From the NCBI GenBank assembly GCA_038222915.1, contig JBBRHH010000030.1:1-21752 (forward strand): a stretch of 21,752 nt of DNA. Direction: 5' to 3'. Positions 1 through 8,355 of this stretch are shown one piece after another. Origin of the DNA: JBBRHH01 sp038222915. GTDB taxonomy: Bacteria; Planctomycetota; Phycisphaerae; Tepidisphaerales; Tepidisphaeraceae. Both the position numbers and the translations under genes were made by a program. Within the stretch, counting starts at the first letter, position 1. Every line of letters starts with the position of its first letter. The notes beneath the pieces are model-generated. The model saw nothing but the letters and a program-made list of their open reading frames with translations, ran no database searches and was not told the origin of the DNA.

Positions 1-1596
1 CGCTGAAACAGCCGTCTTGGCGCTCCAGTCGGCCCCGGCGCGCTGCATGCCGTTCCATAGTCCGCCAAAGGAGGTAATCGCCTGCTTGGGCTTGGCTTCC
101 TTGGCCACCGCCTGCGCCGCTTCCATCCGGCCGGTCGCCTCCGTCCTCATCCGATCAAAATCTTCCTGGGTAATCTTCTTCTCGGCAATCAGCCGGGCTG
201 CGTACAGCTGCAGCACCCGCGAGTGTGCCTGGATCTGCTTGTACATCAACGGCTGCGTGAACGACGGCTCATCCTGCTCGTTATGTCCATGGCGGCGATA
301 ACACCACAGATCGATCATCACGTCGCAGTGGAACTTCTGCCGGAACGCAATCGCCAGGCGGGCCGCGTGAACAACCGCTTCGGGATCGTCAGCGTTGACG
401 TGGAAGATCGGGGCCTGAATCGTCTTGGCGATGTCGGTCGGATACGGCGTAAACCGGCCCTGCTTGGGCATGGTCGTGAAGCCGATCTGGTTGTTGATGA
501 TGATGTGGATCGTGCCGCCCGTGCGCCAGTACGGCATTTCAGAAAGCGCCAGCGTCTCCATCACGATGCCCTGCCCGCAAAACGCCGCGTCGCCGTGCAT
601 GAGCACCGGCACCACGCTCGTGCGGTCGTTGTCGCCTTTGGTGTATTGCTTGGCCCGGACGATCCCTTCCACAACCGGGTTCACCAGTTCAAGGTGGCTG
701 GGATTAAAGCTCAGCGCCAGGTGAACCGACTTCTTGCTCGCCGTCACCCGATCCTGCGAATAACCCAGGTGATATTTCACGTCACCGTCGCCGGCGTATT
801 CCTGCGGCAGCATCGCCCCCTTGTCCTCAAATTCAGACAGGATCATCTCATAAGGCTTGTTCAGCACATGCGCCAGCACATTGATCCGGCCGCGATGCGC
901 CATTCCCATCACGATCTCTTCAACACCCAGTGTCGTCCCGTCATTTACAAGTGTGTTAAGCAGGGTGACGAGGCTCTCGGCCCCTTCGAGCGAGAACCGC
1001 TTCTGGCTTTGATATCGCTTGTCGAGAAATTCTTCAAACCCCTGTGTCGCGACCAGCTCGTAAAACAGCTGCTTGGATTCTTCCGCCGAGAACTTCGGCC
1101 GGTTCAGGATCGGCTCCATCCGCTGCGCCAGCCATTCACGCTGGGTCTTGTCAGAGATGTCCATGAACTCAATGCCGATATTGCCGCAATAAGTTGTACG
1201 CAGTTTCTCGATCAGGTCCCTAAGTGTTCCGTCGGTCGGCCCAAGGAAACCGCCGGCCCCCACCTGCCGGTCAAGGTCGCCCGGTGAGATGCCGAATTCG
1301 GACAGTTGCAGCAAAGGATGCGGCGGGCGGTGATGACCCAGCGGATCAAGCGTCGCTTCAAAGTGGCCAAGCTCGCGATAAGCGTGAACCAGGTCCGCCA
1401 CCTCCAGCGAAAGTTTCATCGCCGATCCGTCGACTCCGCCCAACACCGTCGCCTGTTGCTGACCGGCCCCAAGTTCAAATCCTGTAAAGAAAGCCCGCCA
1501 GGCGTCGTCGACCGACGCGGGGTTTGAGCGAAACTGCTGGTAAAGTTGTTCGATGTACTCTGCGTTTGCGCGGTTGATGAAGTCAAAGCTCTGCAT
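1..1596 (-). CDS. sucA: 2-oxoglutarate dehydrogenase E1 component, N-terminal part (cut by window edge)
   Basis: Thiamine-diphosphate-dependent decarboxylase subunit of the TCA-cycle 2-oxoglutarate dehydrogenase complex, cytoplasmic. The minus-strand frame is open from ATG at 1594-1596 to the window edge, giving 532 residues of a family that is normally about 930. The N-terminus has the E1o pattern (FINRANAEYIEQLYQQF, then AWRAFFTGFEL). Further in are MAHRGRINVLAH (about residue 232), MHGDAAFCGQG (from residue 333), NNQIGFTTMPKQGR (about 366) and RRHGHNEQDEPSFTQPLMY (about 433-451). These are the cofactor and substrate-site blocks of E1o and separate it from E1 of pyruvate dehydrogenase. A purine-rich GGGGAAA stretch precedes the ATG. 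Its partner sucB would lie beyond the left edge, which cannot be checked here. Long plus-strand frames across this region are antisense shadows. Confidence 0.95.
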   Translation of the reverse strand, partial: MQSFDFINRANAEYIEQLYQQFRSNPASVDDAWRAFFTGFELGAGQQQATVLGGVDGSAMKLSLEVADLVHAYRELGHFEATLDPLGHHRPPHPLLQLSEFGISPGDLDRQVGAGGFLGPTDGTLRDLIEKLRTTYCGNIGIEFMDISDKTQREWLAQRMEPILNRPKFSAEESKQLFYELVATQGFEEFLDKRYQSQKRFSLEGAESLVTLLNTLVNDGTTLGVEEIVMGMAHRGRINVLAHVLNKPYEMILSEFEDKGAMLPQEYAGDGDVKYHLGYSQDRVTASKKSVHLALSFNPSHLELVNPVVEGIVRAKQYTKGDNDRTSVVPVLMHGDAAFCGQGIVMETLALSEMPYWRTGGTIHIIINNQIGFTTMPKQGRFTPYPTDIAKTIQAPIFHVNADDPEAVVHAARLAIAFRQKFHCDVMIDLWCYRRHGHNEQDEPSFTQPLMYKQIQAHSRVLQLYAARLIAEKKITQEDFDRMRTEATGRMEAAQAVAKEAKPKQAITSFGGLWNGMQRAGADWSAKTAVSA

Positions 1597-2087
1597 TTGG
1601 TTTCCCCGGCCAATAAGCGACGGTGCGGCGCGTCCATCGCAGTTCTTCTCGGCCGTTATATTTTCGTCATAGGCTAGTGCCAACCAGCCGAATTGCCAAG
1701 CTCTTTTGTGTCACGTCCGGTCATCTTTCGACACCGTGTCATCCATGATTTCAGCGACCATCCGGTCGAGCGTATAAGTATATCGACCGTGAGCTAATTC
1801 GCGCCCATCTGTTTGGCTGACTTCATGTTGGATTCTTCGACTGATTTGCGCCTCCGACCGCAACGCGACCTTAACAATTGTAGACGCTATTTCGCACAAA
1901 GCGTTGGCGCGACTACTCGCAAAAATTCAATTTCTAACCAATCATGACATTTAGATGACATTTTAAAGAGATCCGGCTGTATTTCGCAGTCGTTGCAAGC
2001 GGCTCAGTCGGCAAAATTCGCATTTTCAAACACAGTCGGTAGTCTGTTTGGCCTGTTTAACCGGTCGAGTTCTGCGAAGGAGTAGGA
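1597..2087. other. Divergent intergenic spacer between sucA and the TonB-dependent receptor
   Basis: No convincing gene is visible in these 491 bases. Base composition falls below that of the flanking genes, especially at 1915-1970, which is AT-rich. The spacer holds the leader and promoter region of sucA (leftward) and of the receptor (rightward). The one clear element is the 11-bp-period direct repeat at 1944-1961, annotated separately. A GAAGGAG Shine-Dalgarno at 2076-2082 serves the receptor. A 62-codon minus-strand frame at 1711-1899 starts with TTG without a ribosome-binding site and was not accepted. Confidence 0.6.
1944..1961 (-). promoter_or_regulatory. PHO-box-like direct repeat (candidate OmpR/PhoB-family binding site)
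   Basis: The 7-mer ATGACAT occurs twice, at 1944-1950 and 1955-1961, separated by TTAG, so the period is exactly 11 bp. On the minus strand this reads ATGTCAT-CTAA-ATGTCAT. It differs from the enterobacterial PHO box (CTGTCAT, four A/T, CTGTCAT) at the first base of each half and one spacer base. Spacing of one helical turn is the arrangement OmpR/PhoB-family dimers bind. It lies 127 bp before the receptor ATG but is oriented towards sucA, about 350 bp from that start. Assignment to a phosphate regulator is inference. Confidence 0.4.
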
Positions 2088-4250
2088 ATGATGAATCGTC
2101 TAACTGCGCTCAAGCGCGCCTGCCTGCTTTCTGCCGTCACTTTTGCGCTCAGCGGAACTGCATTCGCGCCGCCGACCACCGCTCCGGCCTCTAATGGCCC
2201 CGAGCCCATTCGACCGGGCGATTTGACGCTCAAACCGATCGTGGTCACCGCCCAACTACGCGAAGAACCGCTCCAGCAAGTCCCCGAAAGCGTCAGCGTC
2301 ATCTCCGGCCAGACCATCCAGGATGACGAAATTCGCGAAGTGAAAGACGCCGCCCGCTACGTCCCGAATCTCAACCTGCAATACTTCACCAACCAGCGCC
2401 TCAGCTTCCCCTTCATCCGCGGCATCGGCTCCGGCCAGGGCAGTCCCGCCGTCACCACCTACATCGACGGCGTACCCCAGTTGTCCTTCGCCACGTCCAA
2501 TCAGCAGCTTTTTGGCGTCGATCGCATCGAATTCCTGCGCGGTCCGCAGGGCACGCTCTACGTCCGAAACACCCTTGGCGGCGTCATCAACATCATCACC
2601 CACAAGCCGACCAACACTTGGGAACGCAGCGTCGAAACCACCTTTGGCAATTTCGGGCTGCAGGATTATCGGGGCTCAGTCTCCGGACCGATCGTCAAGG
2701 ACAACCTCTACCTCTCCCTCTCTGGCGGTTATCGGACCCGCGACGGTTACTCCACGAACAACTTCACCAACCACGACCTCGACGGCCGCGAAGACTATTT
2801 TGGCCGCGCCTCGCTCCGCTGGACGCCTTCGGAAAAATGGGAAATCCTCCTCTCCTTCAACGGCGAGCGCGATCGCGACGGCGACTATCCCCTCTACGAC
2901 ATTGGTTATCTCCACGATCACCCCAACCGCGCCTTCCACGATTTTGAAGGCGGGACCGAGCGCGACGTCATCGAGCCTTCGCTCGTGATCAACTACTTCG
3001 GCCAGAACGTCGAGATGAATTTCAGCAGCTCGTACCAATATTGGCGCTCGCGAGACACCACCGATGTCGACGAAACTCCCATCGACGCCGCCCGCCGCGA
3101 CAACAAGGAGCACCAGATCGCGTGGATTGAAGAGCTTCGCTTCTCCTCCCCGACCGAACGACCGTTGGTCATCAACAATGACACCAAACTCTCCTGGGTT
3201 GGCGGCGTCTTCTTCTTTGCATCGACCGACAACCAGCGGGTTGTAAACGACATCCGTCCCGGCGGCGTCGGGCCCGGTGGCGCGCCCTTTCCCTTTCAGC
3301 AACTACAGAACTCTGACACCCGCGATATTGGCATCGCGTTCTTCGGCCAGACAACGCTGACCCTCTGGGACAAGCTCGATTTCATCGTCGGCCTCCGTTA
3401 CGACTACCAGCGCTCCCGCGCCAGCCTCGACAACGCCAACAGTACACCACTCATCCCCGCGTCACCCAACGTTGACTCCACCCGCGACTTTTACCGCCTC
3501 TCGCCGAAATTCGGCGTTGGATATCACTTCACCAAAGACCTGATGGTCTACGGCAGTGCCACCGAGGGGTATCGTGCCGGCGGCTTCAACTCCACCGCCC
3601 CAACCGGAACCAACCCTAGCTTCGATCAGGAAACCAGCTGGACATACGAGCTGGGCGTGAAGTCCTCGTGGCTGAAAAACCGGCTGATCGTCAACGCCGA
3701 TGTCTTCTACATCAATTGGGATGATGTGCAGTTGGATTTGCCTAATGGCAGCCCGTCACAGTTCTTCATTGCCAACGCGGGCAAGGCCAAGAGCGCCGGC
3801 GCGGAAGTCGAGGTGACTTTCCGCCCGGTCGAAAATCTAGATCTCTTCGCCGGCATCGGCGTCATGAACACCCGTTTTGACACCAACATTCCCGGCGCCG
3901 GTATCGCCCGCGGCAACGATCTTCCGTTCGCGCCGGACGTCACCTGGAATGTCGGCGCACAATATTCGATGAAGGTCTACAACTCCCTTCGCGCCTTTGC
4001 ACGTGCCGAAGTGTTTGGCGTTGGCAAGTACTACTACGACCCCAGCAACAATGCCGCCCAGACCAGTTACGCCCTGACCAACCTGCGCCTCGGCGTCACC
4101 GATGGCCGCTGGCGTCTGGAAGGTTTCATCGACAACGTCTTCAACACCCACTACATCCCGCTCGCGTTCCCCTTCCCCTCCGCCTCCGGCTACGTCGGCG
4201 AAAGCGGCGCACCCACAACATTCGGCATCACGCTCGGAGTAAACTTCTAA
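2088..4250 (+). CDS. TonB-dependent outer-membrane receptor
   Basis: 720-residue outer-membrane transporter for TonB/ExbBD-energised uptake, usually of ferric siderophores, cobalamin or sugars; the substrate cannot be read from sequence. A signal peptide ends near residue 27 (LSGTAFA). A TonB-box-like stretch LKPIVVTAQ lies at about 48-56, followed by a plug domain (about 60-172) with VPESVSVISG, FIRGIGSGQG, YIDGVPQ and RGPQGTLYVRNTLGGVINI. The 22-strand barrel occupies the rest, with typical late blocks (YGSATEGYRAGGFNS, ETSWTYELGVKSSW, NVFNTHY) and the terminal GITLGVNF ending in Phe. The plug motif normally reads YGRN, so Val replaces a usually conserved Gly. The start is set by GAAGGAG five bases before the ATG; a second ATG follows immediately. 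It is a single-gene unit ending at the terminator at 4331. Confidence 0.95.
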   Translation: MMNRLTALKRACLLSAVTFALSGTAFAPPTTAPASNGPEPIRPGDLTLKPIVVTAQLREEPLQQVPESVSVISGQTIQDDEIREVKDAARYVPNLNLQYFTNQRLSFPFIRGIGSGQGSPAVTTYIDGVPQLSFATSNQQLFGVDRIEFLRGPQGTLYVRNTLGGVINIITHKPTNTWERSVETTFGNFGLQDYRGSVSGPIVKDNLYLSLSGGYRTRDGYSTNNFTNHDLDGREDYFGRASLRWTPSEKWEILLSFNGERDRDGDYPLYDIGYLHDHPNRAFHDFEGGTERDVIEPSLVINYFGQNVEMNFSSSYQYWRSRDTTDVDETPIDAARRDNKEHQIAWIEELRFSSPTERPLVINNDTKLSWVGGVFFFASTDNQRVVNDIRPGGVGPGGAPFPFQQLQNSDTRDIGIAFFGQTTLTLWDKLDFIVGLRYDYQRSRASLDNANSTPLIPASPNVDSTRDFYRLSPKFGVGYHFTKDLMVYGSATEGYRAGGFNSTAPTGTNPSFDQETSWTYELGVKSSWLKNRLIVNADVFYINWDDVQLDLPNGSPSQFFIANAGKAKSAGAEVEVTFRPVENLDLFAGIGVMNTRFDTNIPGAGIARGNDLPFAPDVTWNVGAQYSMKVYNSLRAFARAEVFGVGKYYYDPSNNAAQTSYALTNLRLGVTDGRWRLEGFIDNVFNTHYIPLAFPFPSASGYVGESGAPTTFGITLGVNF

Positions 4251-4330
4251 AGTACATGTTGAAAACGCGCCGCTCCGCGGTGAGAAACCGCCGCAGCCTT
4301 CGGTAGTAATCATCCGATCCTTAACTTTTT

Positions 4331-4362
4331 CCCGAAGTGACGTCGTCGCTTCGGGATTTTTT
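4331..4362 (+). terminator. Rho-independent terminator of the TonB-dependent receptor gene
   Basis: CCCGAAG (4331-4337) pairs perfectly with CTTCGGG (4349-4355). A G-T, a G-C and an A-T pair extend the stem inward to a five-base loop, and an A plus six Ts follow (4357-4362). It lies 80 bases after the receptor stop. The reverse strand has no U-tract, so it acts on plus-strand transcripts only. Confidence 0.85.
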
Positions 4363-4595
4363 CTATCCTCAGCAATTGCAGGGCAATGCAGAGTCTGCCT
4401 GCCCGGGTCCTATAGAACACCATGTCTCTCACCTGACCGGAAGGCCGATTTCGGACGCGCATCCTCGTGAAGAAACAAGAGTTAAATTGTTTATGCGGGC
4501 TGGGGTGGTCGCCGATAGGCAGGGTGTTGCGAGACGGCTCAGAACCGTCTTGTCAGATTGAACACCCGGGACCAACGCTTCACCAGGAGAACAGC
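4363..4595 (+). other. Upstream region and leader of the sigma-factor gene
   Basis: Non-coding space between the receptor terminator and the sigma-factor start. The leader contains a hairpin, AGACGG (4532-4537) with CCGTCT (4545-4550) and loop CTCAGAA, which wobble pairs can extend by about three. It sits about 45 bases before the ATG. GCCGATAG at 4511-4518 resembles the -10 element of FliA-type promoters, but TAAA at 4483-4486 is 24 bases away instead of about 15, so no promoter is called. Confidence 0.4.
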
Positions 4596-5399
4596 ATGCC
4601 CCAGCCTCTCAAGCGGGACATTCAGCAGGTGTGGACGGAATATGCGCAGACCAAATCAGAGGGGGCTCGAAACACTCTGATGGAAAACTACCTGCCGATT
4701 GTGCGGTACACCGCAGAGCGAATACATGCCAAGCTGCCGCGAGAGGTGGACGTCGACGACCTCATGTCCGTCGGCGCGTTTGGCCTTATGCACGCCATCG
4801 CCGGCTTCGACCCGGCACGCGGCGTGAAGTTCGAAACCTATTGTGCCGGCCGAATCCGCGGCGCAATTCTCGACGAGCTCCGCTCCCTCGATCCCGTCTC
4901 CCGTCTCGCCCGCTCACGCTCCCACAAGCTCACCAACGCCACCATGGAACTCCAGGTGGAACTTGGCCGAAGCCCGTCGGACGATGAACTGGCACGGAAG
5001 CTCGACGTGTCGATGGGCGATCTGAAAAAGCTTGTCAGCGACTCGGCCTCGGCCCGCATCCTCTCGCTGTCGGCCAACCGCACGCCAGAAGACAGCAACG
5101 GCAACGAGTTCCGCGACACCGAAATCCTCGAAGACCGCACCAGCCGCACCGCGCTCGAAGATGCCCAGCGCCGCGACCTGAAGGCGATCATCACCCAGAA
5201 CCTCTCCCGGGCCGAGCGCCTGATCGTCACCCTCTACTACTACGACGAGATGACGATGAAGGAGATCGGCGCAGTCCTCGATCTCTCCGAATCGCGCGTC
5301 AGCCAGATGCACACCGCGATCATCCAGCGCTTGCAGATGCAGGTTCTCGGCAAATCGACGACCAAATCCGGCTCGGCCATGCGGGCCGCCGCCGCGTGA
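4596..5399 (+). CDS. FliA/WhiG-family RNA polymerase sigma factor
   Basis: 267-residue sigma-70 family factor that directs RNA polymerase to an alternative promoter class. Region 2 (about residues 28-100) contains LPIVRYTAERIHAKLP, the core-binding and -10 block DVDDLMSVGAFGLMHAIAGFD, and FETYCAGRIRGAILDELRSLD, the signature of the sigma-28/WhiG branch. Region 3 (about 105-160) has LGRSPSDDELARKLDVS. Region 4 (about 200-248) carries the helix-turn-helix MTMKEIGAVLDLSESRVSQMH. The frame opens 43 codons earlier at a GTG (4467). The ATG at 4596 is preferred because AGGAG (4585-4589) lies six bases before it and homology-like sequence begins there. No flagellar gene or anti-sigma gene is adjacent, so the regulon is unknown. 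The hairpin at 4531-4551 lies in its leader. Confidence 0.92.
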   Translation: MPQPLKRDIQQVWTEYAQTKSEGARNTLMENYLPIVRYTAERIHAKLPREVDVDDLMSVGAFGLMHAIAGFDPARGVKFETYCAGRIRGAILDELRSLDPVSRLARSRSHKLTNATMELQVELGRSPSDDELARKLDVSMGDLKKLVSDSASARILSLSANRTPEDSNGNEFRDTEILEDRTSRTALEDAQRRDLKAIITQNLSRAERLIVTLYYYDEMTMKEIGAVLDLSESRVSQMHTAIIQRLQMQVLGKSTTKSGSAMRAAAA

Positions 5400-5409
5400 A
5401 GCATCAACC

Positions 5410-5487
5410 AAGCCTTCCTTGATAAACCTGGATCCGCGGCTCGCACCAACTGCAAGTTGCAGCGCGAGCGGCGGATCCCGCAGGCTT
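5410..5487. terminator. Long interrupted inverted repeat between convergent genes, probable bidirectional terminator
   Basis: The 15-base arm GGATCCGCGGCTCGC (5430-5444) is complementary, with one mismatch, to 5464-5478. Outer arms AAGCCT (5410-5415) and AGGCTT (5482-5487) add a further pairing. The interior also holds CAACT-GCA-AGTTG. It lies exactly between the sigma-factor stop (5399) and the glycosyltransferase stop (5490). U-tracts are weak on both sides, so it may act as an RNA 3'-end stabiliser or Rho-aided terminator rather than a classic intrinsic one. Confidence 0.5.
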
Positions 5488-5489
5488 TG

Positions 5490-7154
5490 TCAGGCTGACC
5501 CCGCCTCGCACCACCGCCGCCACATCGCTCGATACGCCGCTTCCATATCCCGCGCAAATGCCGGCCCATCCATCAGCGGCGATGCCAACATCCTCTCCCG
5601 TAACCCAGCGCGCAACGCCCCACGCCTCGGCATATCCATCGCAAGCCCGACCGCCTTCTCGATATATTCACCCGCACTGTGAGCAACCAACTCCGCCAGC
5701 CCCACATTGGAAAGAATGCTCAATCCCCCGCGCGACACCGCCGTCACGCCCGCAAGACTCACCACCGGCACACCCATCCACAACGCATCACATGTCGTCG
5801 TCCCTCCGGCATATGGAAATGGATCCAGCGCCACATCAATCCGGCCATAACTCCGCAAATACTCCTGCAACGCCATGAACCTCTGTAATTCCACCCGCGC
5901 CGGCTCGAGCCCTTCGCTCAAAAACAATTCGCGCACCCGCTGCCGATGGGCGCCCTCGTGTGCATGCAGAATCAACCGCGAACCCGCCACCCGTCGCAGA
6001 ATCTCGCACCACGCCCGCAGCGCCTCGGCCGATACCTTGCAAAAATTGTTAAGGCAACCAAACGTGATTCCCCGGCCTCCGTCCTTCGGCAAAACCTCCG
6101 CATCACCCGGCCGCGAATAGCACCAGTATGACCGCGCCAACCGAACCGACTTCTCCGCGTATGACGTCGTCTCCTCCGGATCGAGATAAGCATCGGTCAG
6201 CCGATAGTCCATCGCCCGCATCCCCGTCGTGCTGCAATATGCAAGATAAGTCACCTGCACCGGAGCAGGCCGCCGCGCGAAGGTCAGCAACCGACTCTCG
6301 GCCATGTGCATATTCAAATCCACCAGAACATCAATCTGATCCGCGCGAATCATTTTCGCGAGCGCTTCATCCGAAACACCCACGCAATCCCTCCACGCGT
6401 TCATACGCGAACGCAAATGATCGGTCATCGCATCGGGCCGCAGCACATCCGAATAGGCAAACACCTCCACGGCAGAAGCATCATGGTGGACAAAAAGCGC
6501 CAGCAAAAAACGCCCAACAGAATGCTCGCAGAAATTCGGCGAAACATACCCCACCCGAATCCGCCGGCCAGCATCGCGCCGGTTCGGATGTGACGCTGCC
6601 TCCACCATCAATGGGTCGGCATGCCGCGCCGCCCATTCCCGATGTGCCGTGAAAAGGGTGTGCGCATCGCAACGTGGTAAAAAATGCATCGCGTACAGCC
6701 GCCCGCTCTCGGAGGCCGCATGACCAGGCTGCGCCACCATCGCCCGCTCGTAACACCCAAGGGCCTCCTCCACCCGCCCCGCGTCCCGCAGAGCGCCGGC
6801 CAGATTGCTCAGCGTATCCGCATGCTCCGGCCGTAGACGCAGGGCCTTCTCATACGCGTCGATCGCGTCACCGGTCCGCCCCAGCTCCGCAAGGATGTTC
6901 CCAATGTTGTTCGCAATCTGCGCCGACTGGGGTAGCAACTCGCTGGCAACTTCGAAAGCTCCCAGCGCGTCGGCCGCCATACCAAGCCGCTTCAGCGCAA
7001 TCGCCAGGTTGTTGAAAGTCTCACCCCGCCCGCCGTCCTGTGCGATTGCGCTCCGATAGCACGCGATCGCTTCGTTCAGCCTGCTGGTCCTCTGGTGCGC
7101 AACACCCGCATCATGAAGCGATGGAAATTCGTCGGGAGAGTCTGGCAAAGTCAC
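5490..7154 (-). CDS. TPR-repeat O-GlcNAc-transferase-like (GT41/SPINDLY) glycosyltransferase
   Basis: 554-residue cytoplasmic protein of the GT41 family, whose members transfer sugars from nucleotide donors to protein Ser/Thr. TPR units fill residues 15-145 (for example IACYRSAIAQ, AIDAYEKALRLRPEHADTL, ALGCYERAMVAQPGHA). The catalytic half (about 197-545) shows IRVGYVSPNFCEHSVG with His211 at the place of human OGT His498. It also has FARRPAPVQVTYLAY followed by TTGMRAMDYRLTD, FGCLNNFCKVS with Lys373 at the place of OGT Lys842, and DPFPYAGGTTTCDALWMGVPVV (442-465). The sugar donor and target are unknown. The start is a GTG at 7154 with no strong Shine-Dalgarno, and no better in-frame ATG exists before residue 59. 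It lies 93 bp downstream of the lipoprotein gene on the same strand and may be co-transcribed. Confidence 0.9.
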   Translation of the reverse strand: MTLPDSPDEFPSLHDAGVAHQRTSRLNEAIACYRSAIAQDGGRGETFNNLAIALKRLGMAADALGAFEVASELLPQSAQIANNIGNILAELGRTGDAIDAYEKALRLRPEHADTLSNLAGALRDAGRVEEALGCYERAMVAQPGHAASESGRLYAMHFLPRCDAHTLFTAHREWAARHADPLMVEAASHPNRRDAGRRIRVGYVSPNFCEHSVGRFLLALFVHHDASAVEVFAYSDVLRPDAMTDHLRSRMNAWRDCVGVSDEALAKMIRADQIDVLVDLNMHMAESRLLTFARRPAPVQVTYLAYCSTTGMRAMDYRLTDAYLDPEETTSYAEKSVRLARSYWCYSRPGDAEVLPKDGGRGITFGCLNNFCKVSAEALRAWCEILRRVAGSRLILHAHEGAHRQRVRELFLSEGLEPARVELQRFMALQEYLRSYGRIDVALDPFPYAGGTTTCDALWMGVPVVSLAGVTAVSRGGLSILSNVGLAELVAHSAGEYIEKAVGLAMDMPRRGALRAGLRERMLASPLMDGPAFARDMEAAYRAMWRRWCEAGSA

Positions 7155-7247
7155 CCGATCATAACGCGGCTACTGGCCACGCGGTTCCCGAACCTTGCAG
7201 GTGATCGCCCTTCACGCCGCCTGGGCATTTCGTGCGCTTGTTGTTTT

Positions 7248-8045
7248 CTATCGAAGCGGTACCGGCGTTTGAATCGATGCTGCTGTGTTTCGGCTGGCGA
7301 CTTGCTTCCAGGTTTTTTCGAATTCTCCTACGAGGGCGGCGAAGGCTTCTTTTTCTGTTTCCTGGCGAGCGGAGTCGATGGCCGAGTCGGTGGTCCAGGA
7401 GGTGGTGTGGTGATCGCTGGTCTTTGTAGCTTCGGCGGTGCCGTAGATGTAACCGTTGCGGGTGTCCATGAGGACTGCGCTAACCGTGGTCACGGCGCTG
7501 GCTTTTTCTACCGGGGCGAAGCCGAGGGTGATCAGGCTGACGGGGCCGGCCTGGTTCTGGAGATGGAACGTCGTGTCGAATGTGTAGACGAGGAGCATGT
7601 CGCACTGGAGCTTGGCGGCGGCCTGGCGGAGCTCGGCGTCGGTTTCGAGTTTGGCGGGGAGGAGCATGCGGTTGATCATGGCGAGGCCACGGATTTGGTC
7701 GAGCTTCTGGATTCGGGCAAACTGCTCGTCGGTCTCGACGTCGCGGGTGGTGACGATGCTGTAGTTGCCGGTTCCCCAGCCCTGGGCGGTTTCGGAGCGG
7801 TAGTTGGGGGCCTGGAGGCGGACGACGGCGATGTTCGCGGGGAAGCTGGCGAGGGGCTTTTTGTCGAAGGCGGTCTGGAGGCCGGGCTCGGTGAGGGCCT
7901 GGCGGGCGGCGGGGGTCAAGCCAAGCGCGGCGAGATCTGCGCCGCGGCCGGGCGGGGCGTAACTGGCGCAGCCGGTGAGCGTGGCGAGGACTAGGATGGA
8001 ACAGAGGGCGATGATGCGCGGACCGAAAGCCTTTGAGGAAGGCAT
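7248..8045 (-). CDS. Predicted lipoprotein of unknown function
   Basis: 265 residues. The N-terminal signal peptide ends in the lipobox LTGC with acylatable Cys26, so the mature protein is probably anchored to a membrane. The mature part is soluble-looking, with IAVVRLQAPNYRSE, a hydrophobic strand CDMLLVYTFDTTF, and VSAVLMDTRNGYIYGTAEA near residues 190-215. That pattern of a strand, 'D-x-R-x-G-x-x-Y-G' and another strand is seen in many periplasmic lipoproteins of unknown role. I do not recognise a named family. The start is well supported: AAGGAG (complement of 8051-8056) lies five bases before the ATG. It is divergent from the oxidoreductase gene at 8356 and is followed on the same strand by the glycosyltransferase. 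Confidence 0.8.
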   Translation of the reverse strand: MPSSKAFGPRIIALCSILVLATLTGCASYAPPGRGADLAALGLTPAARQALTEPGLQTAFDKKPLASFPANIAVVRLQAPNYRSETAQGWGTGNYSIVTTRDVETDEQFARIQKLDQIRGLAMINRMLLPAKLETDAELRQAAAKLQCDMLLVYTFDTTFHLQNQAGPVSLITLGFAPVEKASAVTTVSAVLMDTRNGYIYGTAEATKTSDHHTTSWTTDSAIDSARQETEKEAFAALVGEFEKTWKQVASRNTAASIQTPVPLR

Positions 8046-8355
8046 GATGTCTCCTTGTTGGGTGGTGAGCAGGTTGTCTATTGTGAAGTGAACGAGACGG
8101 AGGAAAGGTTCAATCGGTCGGAATATTCCTCATCGCCGATGTGCACGATTGGACGTAGGCCAGGTGCCGCGACCGGGTTTTCAACTCAAACTCGCCACAC
8201 AAAAAAACGCCGGAACCGACCCTTCTCCTGTCTCTCGTGTCAGAGGTACGGCCTCTAACATCCGCCCCCTTGTCCAGTATCCATTTTCAGCGAGAATAGT
8301 TGGGCTATTCGAAAAGCGCTAAACGAACTTCCAAATGTCGAAGCAGGAGCAAACC
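8046..8355. other. Divergent intergenic region between lipoprotein and oxidoreductase genes
   Basis: 310 bases without a credible gene. It holds two small inverted repeats near the oxidoreductase: AGAGG-TACGG-CCTCT just after 8240, and GAATAG (8294-8299) with CTATTC (8305-8310) around a five-base loop. TTGTCC near 8271 could be a weak -35 for the plus-strand gene, but no good -10 follows, so no promoter is called. Confidence 0.4.

Noticed and set aside
223..1287. 354-codon plus-strand frame opposite sucA
   Set aside because: It is antisense to unmistakable sucA coding sequence; long antisense frames are expected in high-GC DNA.
1711..1899. 62-codon minus-strand frame in the sucA/receptor spacer, downstream of the PHO-like repeat
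   Set aside because: It starts with TTG, has no Shine-Dalgarno and no recognisable motif, and the region has non-coding composition.
4483..4518. FliA-type autoregulatory promoter (TAAA ... GCCGATAG) before the sigma-factor gene
   Set aside because: The -10-like element is good, but the spacing is 24 instead of about 15 bases and no -35 lies at the right distance.
7095..7994. 299-codon plus-strand frame, Gly/Val-rich
   Set aside because: It is antisense to the lipoprotein gene, which has a lipobox and a good ribosome-binding site.
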